From NCBI GenBank assembly GCA_029560805.1, contig JAKQKE010000037.1, forward strand, positions 1 through 33,391: a DNA stretch of 33,391 nt, given 5' to 3'. The stretch is from Spirochaetota bacterium. Its GTDB lineage: Bacteria; Spirochaetota; Spirochaetia; Treponematales; UBA12059. Each line of letters starts with the position of its first letter. Position 1 is the first letter of the stretch. The position numbers were made by a program, and so were the translations under genes. A model generated the notes under the pieces. The model had not been told where the DNA came from. It did not search any database and saw only the letters and a program-made list of their open reading frames with translations. Shown piece after piece: positions 16,681 through 24,090 of this stretch.

Positions 16681-16715
16681 TTGATACTGACTTGGCGCGG
16701 CGCTACAGTATCGCC
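16681..16715 (+). promoter_or_regulatory. Candidate leaderless promoter of the radical-SAM operon
   Basis: TTGATA (16681-16686), 17 bases, TACAGT (16704-16709), then six bases to the ATG at 16716. It lies in the 43-base gap after the OmpA gene and would give the four-gene operon its own transcript without a leader. No Shine-Dalgarno is present at the expected distance. Confidence 0.45.
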
Positions 16716-17330
16716 ATGGATCTACGACGATACCTTGGCCTATACGCCGTCTCCCCGCTCGGTCTCGCCATGTCGGCGGCCTCGGTCGCCGTTGGGGCGG
16801 CCGTCGGCTTCGCCGCCTCGCCGCTCGCTGGCGTGGCCGCCTGCCTCGTAACCGAGGCGACCGCCTTCGCGATAACCACGGCGAGCGGCCTCGGCCCCAA
16901 GGCCGCCGTCGCCGAGGGCGAGCGCCGCGCCTGGGCCGAAGCGAGCGAGCGGCTCGAGGCCGTCAAGCGCGACCGCGACCGCCTCGCGACGATGCGCCTG
17001 CCCGACGACGAGCTGGGCTCGCTCGTCAGACTCGCCGCGACGAGGGGCGCCTCCTACCTGGCGGCCAGCCGGAACGCCAAGAGCCGCGTCCCCCAGGCCG
17101 AGGAGGCTTTGTCCGACTGCCTTTCAGTCGCCGACCTGTACCTCAAGGAACTGGACGCGGCCTCGACCGAGAGGAGGCACGGCCTTGACGACGCCGATCC
17201 CTTCGCCGACGCCAAGGGACGCGCGAAGGCGGCCCTGGTCGATAAGGCGGCCATCATCGAGAAGGCCACGCGCGACCTGTCGGGCGGCCTTTCACCCGCC
17301 GACGCCATGGATATTAAGGAGCGACTATGA
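16716..17330 (+). CDS. Small membrane protein with cytoplasmic helical domain, first gene of radical-SAM operon
   Basis: A 204-residue protein if started at ATG 16716 (MDLRRYLGLYAVSPLGLAMS); a TTG at 16692 in the same frame is an alternative but has a poor ribosome site. Two adjoining hydrophobic segments (about 10-32 and 35-58) form a hairpin, after which the chain is charged and helical (EGERRAWAEASERLEAVKRD), with a C-terminal half rich in Ala, Lys and Asp. No known domain is recognised. It overlaps the next gene as ATGA (17327-17330), so it is almost certainly made with the ACHX-tailed protein. A scaffold or chaperone role at the membrane is a guess. Confidence 0.8.
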   Translation: MDLRRYLGLYAVSPLGLAMSAASVAVGAAVGFAASPLAGVAACLVTEATAFAITTASGLGPKAAVAEGERRAWAEASERLEAVKRDRDRLATMRLPDDELGSLVRLAATRGASYLAASRNAKSRVPQAEEALSDCLSVADLYLKELDAASTERRHGLDDADPFADAKGRAKAALVDKAAIIEKATRDLSGGLSPADAMDIKERL

Positions 17331-19012
17331 GCAGTAGCAGCACTCGCCGCGCGTACGGGCGCTTCCGCTGGAAGCCGAGCCTGGCGGCGCTTCTCCTCTT
17401 ACTCGCGGCCCTGGCCGTCGGTAGCGCCTCGGCGTTGGCGAGCGACCTGGCGTCGGTCGATATTACGGTCAACCTGCGGCCCGACGGCAGGGGCGAGATC
17501 TTCTATACGCTCGAGTGGCGCGTGTCGTCGGGTGATATGAGCGGCTTCTATTTCCAAGGTGAGGCTTTCGCGCCGGTCTGGAACCTGACGCGCTGCTACG
17601 CCGACCTCGACGGCGGGCGGCGCGTCCCGCTACGCATCGATGACCTGGGCTCGGGACGCTACGACGTCGTGCTCGAGGGCGGCCGCAGGTTCTCGGGCAC
17701 GGCCTACTACGTGATGAACTACGCCGGCGACTTTGCCGGGGCCGGGCTCGTCGGCCTGACCGAGAGCCCGGAGCGCGGCTCCCTGGTCTACTTCGACTGG
17801 GCTCCGGTCGAATGGGACGAGGCGCTCGAATACCGGGCCGTCAGGCTCGTGCTGCCCGTCCGCGTCTCTGGGGAGCGCTTGGGGGACGACGAGAAGCGCT
17901 CCGTGCCGATGCTCACCGAGTCATGGGTCAACGAGCAGAACCGCATCGACTACTACGGCTCCCAGGGTGACGACGGGGCCTACTACCTGACGGCGCTCTT
18001 CTATCAGGAGGCGCCTCGGGCCAACGCGGAGCAGCGCCTTGGCCTCTATTTCCCCGAGGGCTACCTTGACCTCGACGCGGCGCTCGGTAGTCGCGCGACG
18101 ACCGACGGCATCGGCCGGGGAGAGCGGGGCGATCGGACCGGCGGACCCGCCGCGACCATCGGCCTTCTCGCGGCCCTCGGCGCGGCGATCGCCGCGGCCC
18201 TGCTCCTCTATCGCCGGCGCGCGACCAAGCACGCCGAGCGCGCCTCTCTGGTCGAGGCCATCGCGTGGGCCGGCGATGCATGGACGCCGCCCAAGCTGTT
18301 CGCCGGCAGCTACCAGGTACCGGGCAAGGTACCGGAGGATCTGCATCCGGTCGAGGCTGCGCTCCTCCTCGAGCTGGCCCTTCCGCGCATCGCCTCGATC
18401 ATGGTCGACGCCCTCGTCGCCCAGGGCCTCGTGGCCGTCGAGCGGGAGGACCCGCTCAAGCTACGCTTCCTGTCTGAGCGCGCGGCCGCCGACGAGATCG
18501 AGGAGCGTTTCATGGCCTCCTTCGACGCCGACGGGAACGTCCTGCCGGGGCTCCTCGCCGACTTCTTCGAGGGCGCCATCAAGAGCCTCCAGGAGAAGGT
18601 CTGGGACTGCGACCTGGAGGCGACGAAGGATCATTACCGCAAGAAGCTGCTCGAGGCCGGCAGGCGGGCCGACGAGGTCGCGAGCTGGGACGAGTCCCGT
18701 CGCACGGCCTACTATCGCGAGCACCGCGCTTGGATGTACTGGCGTAGCTACGCCGTCATCTCGACGAGGCCGGATCGACTGGCCGGCGTGCGCTTGCCCG
18801 AGGGCATGACGGCCGGCTACGCGGACTTCATGCGCTCGGCGGTCTGCTACTCCGGCTGCTTCACGCCCGACAACGTCGGGACGGTTGGCTCGTGCCATTC
18901 GGCTTGCCATAACGCCTGCCACGACGCCTGCCATTCGGCCTGCCACTCGGCTTGCCATTCGGCCTGCCACTCCGCCTGTCATTCCGCCTGCGTTTCGGGG
19001 AGTTCGCATTGA
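17327..19012 (+). CDS. DUF2207-like membrane protein with C-terminal ACHX (Cys-His) repeat tail; candidate radical SAM substrate
   Basis: A 561-residue protein. A signal peptide or first helix (about 16-38) precedes an exported beta-rich domain beginning DLASVDITVNLRPDGRGEI, typical of DUF2207 proteins. A membrane helix (about 276-298) ends in YRRRATK, placing the rest in the cytoplasm. Next comes a winged-helix-like segment (PVEAALLLELALPRIASIMV) and a linker. The tail is exceptional: Cys at 523, 527, 531, 535, 539, 543, 547, 551 and 555, each of the first eight followed by His, in the pattern C-H-X-A. A CYSGC at 507-511 has the same Cys spacing and phase. It overlaps both neighbours and is followed at once by a radical SAM gene. 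None of its 13 Ile codons is ATA, unlike several neighbours. The ATG has an AAGGAG ribosome site. Confidence 0.88.
   Translation: MSSSSTRRAYGRFRWKPSLAALLLLLAALAVGSASALASDLASVDITVNLRPDGRGEIFYTLEWRVSSGDMSGFYFQGEAFAPVWNLTRCYADLDGGRRVPLRIDDLGSGRYDVVLEGGRRFSGTAYYVMNYAGDFAGAGLVGLTESPERGSLVYFDWAPVEWDEALEYRAVRLVLPVRVSGERLGDDEKRSVPMLTESWVNEQNRIDYYGSQGDDGAYYLTALFYQEAPRANAEQRLGLYFPEGYLDLDAALGSRATTDGIGRGERGDRTGGPAATIGLLAALGAAIAAALLLYRRRATKHAERASLVEAIAWAGDAWTPPKLFAGSYQVPGKVPEDLHPVEAALLLELALPRIASIMVDALVAQGLVAVEREDPLKLRFLSERAAADEIEERFMASFDADGNVLPGLLADFFEGAIKSLQEKVWDCDLEATKDHYRKKLLEAGRRADEVASWDESRRTAYYREHRAWMYWRSYAVISTRPDRLAGVRLPEGMTAGYADFMRSAVCYSGCFTPDNVGTVGSCHSACHNACHDACHSACHSACHSACHSACHSACVSGSSH
18893..18991 (+). 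repeat. 12-base tandem repeat encoding the ACHX tail
   Basis: Eight in-frame units of the form TGCCAY followed by two codons (usually Ser-Ala, once Asn-Ala, once Asp-Ala) end in a final TGC. Codons differ synonymously between units (TGCCAT, TGCCAC, TGTCAT; TCGGCC, TCGGCT, TCCGCC), so the peptide pattern is better conserved than the DNA. Confidence 0.95.
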
Positions 19013-20316
19013 GCCGCGCGATCGAAGAACTCGAGTGGGTCTACGGCTTCTGGCGGGGGCTATCGCCCTACGCCTACGCGCGGACCGAGGACGAGGTGGT
19101 CATCCTGCCGCCCAACCTGGTCTATAAGACCAACCGGACCGGCGCCGCCCTGCTCGAGTACCTCGGCACGGGCGGACGCTTCGAGGACTTGCCCGGCTTC
19201 GACGACGAGAAGGCGGCTCAGGTCGGCTCGTTCTTCCTGTCCCTGAAGGCGGCCTACGAGGGCCGCCCGGTCGAGCTGGAGCGAGTGCGCTACGGCTTCG
19301 ACTTCACGCGGCTACCCGTGCTCGGCGAGATAGCGATCACCTATCGTTGTAATAACCGCTGCCTGTTCTGCTACGCCGGTTGCGGCGACTCGAGCGGCCT
19401 GGCCCTCGCGCAGGGCGACGGCGCGTCGGAGCTCGATACCGCGGAGTGGATACGCGTCCTCGACCTGTTCAAAGACGAGGCCAAGATTCCGTTCTTCTCG
19501 TTCACCGGCGGCGAGCCTCTCATGAGACCGGACGTCGAGGAGCTGGCTGCCTACGCCGTCTCGCGCGGGCTCAGAGTCAACCTGGTCACGAACGGGCGCC
19601 TCGCGACGCCGGAACGGGCCGCGTCGCTGTACGCCTCCGGCCTCCGCACCGCCCAGGTCAGCCTGGAGGCGCCCGAGGCGGCCCTGCACGATAGACTATG
19701 CGGCGCCGAAGGCGCGTTCGATGAAAGCGTCGCCGGTATCATAGCCATGATCGCCGCCGGCATATCCGTCCAGACCAACTCGACGTTGACCCGGGCCAAC
19801 GCCGAGGCGCTCCTCGGGCTGCCAGCCTTCGTCGCCGGGCTCGGCGTTCGTCGCATGTCGATGAACCTGTTCATTCCGACCGGCACCGGCCGCCATGGCG
19901 GCGGCCTCTTTTTTCCGTACGCCGAGGCCGGCGCCTTCATCGACGAGGCCAGGCGTCGCGCCCACGAGGCCGGCGTCGACTTCTACTGGTACTCGCCGAT
20001 GCCGATGTGCTTGTACAACCCCATCGCCAGGGGGCTCGGCAATAAAAGCTGCGCCGCCTGCGACGGTCTCCTGTCCGTCTCGCCATCCGGCGACGTGCTA
20101 CCGTGCTCGTCGTGGCCCGAGCCGGTTGGCAACCTGCTGTCGGACGGCTTCGAGCGGGTCTGGTTCTCGGAGGCGGCGGCCTGGTTTAAGCGCAAACGCT
20201 ACGCGCCGGAGCCGTGTATGACCTGCGGCTCGTTCACGGCCTGTCAGGCCGCCTGCCCGCTCTACTGGAAATTCGCCGGCCACGACGAGATCAAGCCGCG
20301 CGCGGAGGCTCGATGA
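19009..20316 (+). CDS. Radical SAM/SPASM enzyme with PqqD-like N-terminal domain, putative peptide maturase
   Basis: Started at the TTG that overlaps the previous stop (TTGA, 19009-19012; ribosome site GGGGAG), the protein is 435 residues. Residues about 25-85 (VVILPPNLVYKTNRTGAALLEYL, then DEKAAQVGSFFLSLKAAYEG) look like a PqqD/RiPP-recognition domain. The radical SAM cluster is CNNRCLFC, a CX3CX2C motif at Cys114, 118 and 121, with SFTGGEPLMRPD as the SAM-binding GGE motif. The C-terminal SPASM part has Cys in CAACDGLLSVSPSGDVLPC and CMTCGSFTACQAAC for auxiliary Fe-S clusters. Enzymes of this layout install thioether or C-C bonds in ribosomal peptides. The obvious substrate is the ACHX tail of the gene just upstream. 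The exact chemistry cannot be read from sequence. Confidence 0.92.
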   Translation: MSRAIEELEWVYGFWRGLSPYAYARTEDEVVILPPNLVYKTNRTGAALLEYLGTGGRFEDLPGFDDEKAAQVGSFFLSLKAAYEGRPVELERVRYGFDFTRLPVLGEIAITYRCNNRCLFCYAGCGDSSGLALAQGDGASELDTAEWIRVLDLFKDEAKIPFFSFTGGEPLMRPDVEELAAYAVSRGLRVNLVTNGRLATPERAASLYASGLRTAQVSLEAPEAALHDRLCGAEGAFDESVAGIIAMIAAGISVQTNSTLTRANAEALLGLPAFVAGLGVRRMSMNLFIPTGTGRHGGGLFFPYAEAGAFIDEARRRAHEAGVDFYWYSPMPMCLYNPIARGLGNKSCAACDGLLSVSPSGDVLPCSSWPEPVGNLLSDGFERVWFSEAAAWFKRKRYAPEPCMTCGSFTACQAACPLYWKFAGHDEIKPRAEAR

Positions 20317-21206
20317 TGGAAATACGTTTTAGGTTCCTCAAGCTGGGTCTCGGCTCCCGGCTCGTGGCGGCCGCCGCCCTGTACACCGCGGCGGTCGGCC
20401 TTCAGTTGATCCTGGGCTCGCCGTTCTTCGGCCTGCCGGCGATACTCGCCGCCTGGCTTCTCCTGGCGCTCAAGCCGGCCACGAACAAGCCCGACGACCA
20501 GGGCCTGGAGGAGTGGCGAGCCGTGACTGACGGCGAGGTCTCCAGGATGGCCGACGCTCTGGCCCGGTCGCGGAAGCTGCGGAACGGCGTCATAGGGCCC
20601 GTAGCCGCCGGCGTCATGCTGCTCGGCCTGCTTCTCTTCGGAACCATCGTGCTGGCCGCCGTCGGCTCGAGGCTGTGGCTGGTAACGCTCGACCTGGCGC
20701 TGTTCTCGTTGCCCGGGCTGTTCTTCGGGCGTATCGGCGTCCACGTACCGGCGGAACTCGACCTTGCGATGGGCCGTTTCCTGGCTGCGATGAGCGTGCC
20801 GCTACCGGAGGGCTACGCGATGACGCCATACCTACGCTTCGACAAGGACGGACAGGGCCGTGACGTTCCCGAGAACCTGCGCCTGATGCTCGAGCCGAGG
20901 CGCAAGCCGGACGACCTGGTGGGCGTGCAATTCCAGGCGGCCATCAACAAGGGGCCGAACGGCAACGTGCCCTATATGTACGCCGTCGCCCTGACTCGTG
21001 GCCGCTCAGGGCCGGCCTACGCGCAGCTGAGCGGGCTGCGACTCCGCGGCTATGAGGTTGAGCCGGGCGGCGACGACGAGTACGGCACCGTCGTGGTCAG
21101 GCAGGATACCTCCGGCGGAGGCTACCATACGACCGATGACGACTGCGAGTCGCTCGTCCGGCTCATGGTCAAAGCCCTCGAGCGTACGGAGGCCCTGACC
21201 CTATAG
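20313..21206 (+). CDS. Membrane protein of unknown function, last gene of radical-SAM operon
   Basis: A 297-residue protein. Two consecutive ATGs are possible: 20313 overlaps the radical SAM stop as ATGA, while 20316 sits seven bases from a GGAGG site. Four hydrophobic stretches occupy the first half (about 12-30, 32-47, 88-112 and 115-137), with a charged loop between the pairs. The second half is soluble: LAMGRFLAAMSVPLPEGYAM, LMLEPRRKPDDLVGVQFQAA, then VVRQDTSGGGYHTTDDDCESLVRLM. I recognise no family. Its position suggests a role with the ACHX protein, such as handling, holding or recycling it, but this is inference. Confidence 0.85.
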   Translation: MMEIRFRFLKLGLGSRLVAAAALYTAAVGLQLILGSPFFGLPAILAAWLLLALKPATNKPDDQGLEEWRAVTDGEVSRMADALARSRKLRNGVIGPVAAGVMLLGLLLFGTIVLAAVGSRLWLVTLDLALFSLPGLFFGRIGVHVPAELDLAMGRFLAAMSVPLPEGYAMTPYLRFDKDGQGRDVPENLRLMLEPRRKPDDLVGVQFQAAINKGPNGNVPYMYAVALTRGRSGPAYAQLSGLRLRGYEVEPGGDDEYGTVVVRQDTSGGGYHTTDDDCESLVRLMVKALERTEALTL

Positions 21207-21230
21207 CGGGCCTCCGTCTCCGACCTCGCC

Positions 21231-21275
21231 ATAAAAAAGGAACGGCCGCCCTATACGATAGGGCGGCCGTTCCTT
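21231..21275 (-). terminator. Rho-independent terminator with 18-bp perfect stem
   Basis: A perfect 18-base inverted repeat (21237-21254 and 21258-21275) surrounds a three-base loop. Read on the minus strand the stem is followed by a run of T ending at 21233, ideal for ending the FMN-binding gene at 21287. On the plus strand the tail is CCTTACCC, so it may stop the radical-SAM operon less efficiently. Confidence 0.93.
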
Positions 21276-21286
21276 ACCCAGAGATA

Positions 21287-22156
21287 TTACTTCTTAAACT
21301 TGACCGCGCGCTCTGCCAGGGCCATCTTGTAGGCCGCCTGGAGTTCGAGGGCGTAGTGCTGGAAGTCCGAGAAGGTCGCGCCGGACACCGCGTCGGCGAC
21401 GAAGTAGACGCCGTCGCTCGCGGCCGTGTACTCGGAGGCGGCGGCGTTGGCGTCGACGCTCCTATCCTCGACGAGGCTGAGCTTCGTCTGCTTGATCACG
21501 GCGGAGCTATAGTCGGCCGTGGGGTTCTTCTTGAAGAACTCGACCGTCGCCTTGTAGTTGTAGCGGTAGCCGATGCTGCCAGCGCTCAGGGCCATGTAGG
21601 TGGACCTGGGGTCGGCCTTGTTCATGTGCCCGTAGTGCACAGTCTTCGAGGCGGGCTTGCCGACGGTCACGACGAGCCCGTCTATCGTCACGTTGACGAG
21701 CGTGTCCTCCCTGGCGGCCTTCGCGTAGGCGGCGGCCCTGATCGGGTTACCCATCAGGCCCTCGAAATCGCGCTCGAACTGGCGCGAGGGGCGGGCGAAG
21801 CCGGTCTTGCCGGGGGTGTACTGGGACCAGACGCCGAGGCCGCCCTGGACGTTGTAGACGTAGAACATGTAGCCGGCGATGGCCGGGTCGGGATGGCCGA
21901 CGTTGGCGAACGGGTCGGGCACGCGGACGACCGCGCCGTCTACGACCGACTTCCCATCGGGCGAGTTGTACTCGGCCCAGCCGCCCGGTCCCTGCCACTC
22001 GGCGTACGAGGCTTCGACGACCTTCGTGCCCTTGATCGTCACGGTGGCCTCGCCTATGTAGCCTCCCTGGTGCGCCACGTAGTACTTCGTGGCGGTCTGG
22101 CCGAACGCGGCGGCGGCGGCCAGGAACATGACGGCGCCTATGACTGCCTTCTTCAT
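21287..22156 (-). CDS. Exported FMN-binding domain protein
   Basis: A 289-residue protein with a signal peptide (MKKAVIGAVMFLAAAAAFGQ). The N-terminal half has GGYIGEATVTIKGTKVVEASY, the beta pattern of FMN-binding (RnfG/NqrC-like) domains. The C-terminal half contains DAVSGATFSDF, matching the DxxSGAT motif in which a Thr (here Thr261) receives FMN covalently through the ApbE/Ftp flavinyltransferase. It would work as a periplasmic or surface electron carrier. A strong AAAGGAGA ribosome site precedes the ATG, a good promoter lies upstream (22199-22227) and a terminator downstream, so it is a single-gene unit. No ApbE-like gene is in the window, so the transferase must be elsewhere. Confidence 0.88.
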   Translation of the reverse strand: MKKAVIGAVMFLAAAAAFGQTATKYYVAHQGGYIGEATVTIKGTKVVEASYAEWQGPGGWAEYNSPDGKSVVDGAVVRVPDPFANVGHPDPAIAGYMFYVYNVQGGLGVWSQYTPGKTGFARPSRQFERDFEGLMGNPIRAAAYAKAAREDTLVNVTIDGLVVTVGKPASKTVHYGHMNKADPRSTYMALSAGSIGYRYNYKATVEFFKKNPTADYSSAVIKQTKLSLVEDRSVDANAAASEYTAASDGVYFVADAVSGATFSDFQHYALELQAAYKMALAERAVKFKK

Positions 22157-22198
22157 GCTGGATCTCCTTTGTCGTAAAGACTATTAAAACACTCAACA

Positions 22199-22227
22199 AT
22201 AATGATCACGCCAAGGCTATATGTCAA
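22199..22227 (-). promoter_or_regulatory. Sigma-70-type promoter of the FMN-binding protein gene
   Basis: On the minus strand, a perfect TTGACA (22222-22227), a 17-base spacer and CATTAT (22199-22204). Transcription would start about 35 bases before the ATG, leaving room for the AAAGGAGA ribosome site. The flanking sequence is unusually AT-rich for this window. Confidence 0.65.
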
Positions 22228-22270
22228 TAGGCTTATATTAAATTATCGGTATCAATATATCCATACGCGT

Positions 22271-22306
22271 TTGACGCTACGCGGCGGGGTTCAGTATGTT
22301 GCCTTG
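22271..22306 (+). promoter_or_regulatory. Candidate leaderless promoter of the PF06541-like gene
   Basis: TTGACG (22271-22276), 18 bases, TATGTT (22295-22300), then six bases to the ATG at 22307. No Shine-Dalgarno is present before that ATG. Confidence 0.45.
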
Positions 22307-23053
22307 ATGATCCTGGCTATCCCGAATGGCCTTCTGAGCCACTTCATCTATTTCGCGAGCATGTCGTTCCTAGGCTGGATTATCGAGACGGTCTACCGCT
22401 CGCTCCACGAACGCCGATTCGTCAACGCCGGCTTCCTCACGGGGCCCTTCGTGCCGATCTACGGTTTCGGCGCCCTGGCCATCACGCTACTAGGTCGGGC
22501 GGTGACGAGCCTGTCTCCGGTAGCGGCCTGGGCCGCGATGCTGTCGGCGCCGACCCTGCTCGAGTACGTCACCTCGTGGCTCCTCGAGCGGCTGTTCGGC
22601 ATGGCCCTCTGGGACTATAGGGATAGGAAATTCAACGTACACGGGCGGGTCTGCCTCGAGTTCTCGATCTACTGGGCGGCTCTGGCGCCGGTACTCGTCT
22701 ACGGCATTAACCCGTTCGTCTTCTCGTGGATAGCCGCCCCCGGGCCGTTCATCGAGCACTACGCGGCCGGTTTCCTGTCGTGCTGGCTGGCGATCGACAC
22801 CTGGCGATCGGTGCAGTCGGTGTTCGACTACAAAGCCGCCCTGGCGGAGATCCGGGCCCTGGTCGCCCAGGGACGGTCTTTCCTGCCGTCCCTCGATTCG
22901 GGGGAGCGCGGGCGCGTCCCGGCCGAGCTGAGGCGCCTGCTCAAGCCGATCAGCGCGTTCCCGGCCCTGGCCAGGGAGCTGCGGCCGCACCTCGCGGCCT
23001 TCCCGGATTGGATACGGGAGCGCATCGAGGCGAGGATGAGGCGCCGGCGCTAG
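22307..23053 (+). CDS. Membrane protein of the putative ABC-transporter type IV family (PF06541/CmpB-like)
   Basis: Started at ATG 22307 the product is 248 residues (MILAIPNGLLSHFIYF); the reading frame is open back to 22202 but the upstream part is AT-rich and not protein-like. The segment SMSFLGWIIETVYRSLHERRFVNAGFLTGPFVPIYGFGAL is characteristic of PF06541, a five- or six-helix family named from an ABC context but of unknown biochemical role. Further helices follow, with YVTSWLLERLFGMALWDYRD and NVHGRVCLEFSIYWA typical of the family. The C-terminal 70 residues are charged and Arg-rich (RIEARMRRRR). Members are often linked to envelope processes; nothing more specific can be said here. Confidence 0.87.
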   Translation: MILAIPNGLLSHFIYFASMSFLGWIIETVYRSLHERRFVNAGFLTGPFVPIYGFGALAITLLGRAVTSLSPVAAWAAMLSAPTLLEYVTSWLLERLFGMALWDYRDRKFNVHGRVCLEFSIYWAALAPVLVYGINPFVFSWIAAPGPFIEHYAAGFLSCWLAIDTWRSVQSVFDYKAALAEIRALVAQGRSFLPSLDSGERGRVPAELRRLLKPISAFPALARELRPHLAAFPDWIRERIEARMRRRR

Positions 23054-23098
23054 GATGCACCGGCGTTAGGATGCGCCGGTGTTAGGATGCGCCGGCGG
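23051..23098. repeat. Three tandem 16-base repeats after the PF06541-like gene
   Basis: Units TAGGATGCACCGGCGT, TAGGATGCGCCGGTGT and TAGGATGCGCCGGCGG run head to tail (23051, 23067 and 23083). The first contains the gene's stop codon, and the preceding bases 23034-23050 resemble a degenerate extra copy, so the array seems to derive from the gene's 3' end. Confidence 0.9.
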
Positions 23099-23110
23099 TC
23101 ACGGCGGCGC

Positions 23111-23192
23111 GCTCAGCGCTTCCAGGGGAACCTGACGAACAGGCACGGCGCGAGCGCTTACGTGAAAGCCCGCTCAGCGCTTCCAGGGGAAC
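23111..23192. repeat. Pair of 21-base direct repeats, one covering the 3' end of the minus-strand membrane gene
   Basis: The same 21 bases (starting GCTCAGCGCTTCC and ending GGGGAAC) occur at 23111-23131 and 23172-23192, 61 bases apart. On the minus strand each copy encodes a C-terminal PWKR followed by TGA; only the copy at 23172 is the real gene end. Confidence 0.9.
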
Positions 23193-23941
23193 AGGAGATC
23201 CTTGAAGCCGCGGTTCCCGAAGGCCTCGACGTCCTCGGCGAGCAGCTCCTCCCAAGGAGCGCGGCCCGGCCTGGCGCCGGCATTCGATAGCCAGCGTAGC
23301 TTGAGGCGCCTGAGCCGGTAGGCCTCGCAGACGGCCAGGATCGCGCCGGAGAAGCCCGGCAGCAGGAAGGCCACGACGGGCGACAGAGCCACGCAGAGAA
23401 GCCCGTCCAGGGCCAGGATAGCGGCGAACCCTGGCGCGTCGACGAAGGCGATGAACGAAAGGCGCATCGACTCGACGAAGCCCTTGCCCTCGGCCGCCTT
23501 GACGGCTGGGAAGTACTGCAGGGTCAGCCAGAGCGCCGCGAACAGCCAGAACGAGAGCCCGGCTGCGAAGACGCCGAGCGCGCCGCCGAGGCTCGCGTAG
23601 AACGGTAGCGCGGCCGAGGCCGCCGCGACCGCCAGCGTCACCACCGCGCCGTACTGTAGGCCGGGTACGATCCCGTCTCGGACGGCCCCACGGATCTCGT
23701 CGAGGCCGAGCGAGCGCCCGTCGGCGACCCGGTATAGTGCGTTGGCGGCTACGCAGGCCCAGACCGAGGCTGCCAGGACCGCGAAGGCCAGACCGGCCAG
23801 CCTGAGCCAGGCGTAACCGGTCAAGGACGGCAGCCAGAGGCCGACGGCGGCCAGGGCGAGCAGAACGGCGTTGAAGGCGGCCAGGGAGAACATGGTGTCC
23901 CAGCCGTCGAAGAAGCTTTTCTTCAGGAAGAACTTGAGCAT
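23174..23941 (-). CDS. Polytopic membrane protein, possibly YesL/DUF624-like
   Basis: A 255-residue protein if started at ATG 23941 (MLKFFLKKSFFDGWDTMFSL); a TTG two codons upstream is also possible. About five hydrophobic segments alternate with charged loops, and a large loop contains YFPAVKAAEGKGFVESMRLSF. The C-terminus GNRGFKDLLFPWKR is cytoplasmic in style. The pattern recalls YesL/DUF624 proteins, which often sit beside sugar ABC importers, as here where an importer operon diverges from it. The match is not firm. The start lacks a ribosome site and has a -10-like hexamer six bases upstream. Confidence 0.82.
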   Translation of the reverse strand: MLKFFLKKSFFDGWDTMFSLAAFNAVLLALAAVGLWLPSLTGYAWLRLAGLAFAVLAASVWACVAANALYRVADGRSLGLDEIRGAVRDGIVPGLQYGAVVTLAVAAASAALPFYASLGGALGVFAAGLSFWLFAALWLTLQYFPAVKAAEGKGFVESMRLSFIAFVDAPGFAAILALDGLLCVALSPVVAFLLPGFSGAILAVCEAYRLRRLKLRWLSNAGARPGRAPWEELLAEDVEAFGNRGFKDLLFPWKR

Positions 23942-23976
23942 GGACAAGATATACCAGGGCCGTCAGGCTCTGGCTA
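23942..23976 (-). promoter_or_regulatory. Candidate leaderless promoter of the YesL-like gene
   Basis: On the minus strand, TAGCCA (23971-23976), 17 bases, TATATC (23948-23953), then six bases to the ATG. The -35 match is weak. TATCTT two bases nearer the ATG is an alternative -10. Confidence 0.35.
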
Positions 23977-24013
23977 GCCCGACGCCGCCCAAGGGCGCCG
24001 TCTTTCCAAACAA

Positions 24014-24059
24014 AATGCCGGGATAGCGGCATTGCGGGTTCCGCGGGATGGATCGATCC
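24014..24059 (+). promoter_or_regulatory. Candidate operator palindromes upstream of the sugar ABC importer
   Basis: AATGCCG and CGGCATT form a perfect 7-base inverted repeat around GGATAG (24014-24033), and GGATCGATCC (24050-24059) is a perfect palindrome 31 bases before the binding-protein start. Either could bind a regulator, including the AraC-type one encoded at 28969-29793, but no binding motif is established. Confidence 0.3.
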
Positions 24060-24090
24060 TAGTCTCAATAGTTCCGTAGAGGAGGATGCC

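Noticed and set aside
18893-18991. Multihaem cytochrome because of CX3CH units
   Set aside because: The spacing is not CX2CH, the units overlap too closely for haems and the tail is predicted cytoplasmic.
18893-18991. CRISPR-like array
   Set aside because: Units are contiguous 12-mers in a coding frame without spacers.
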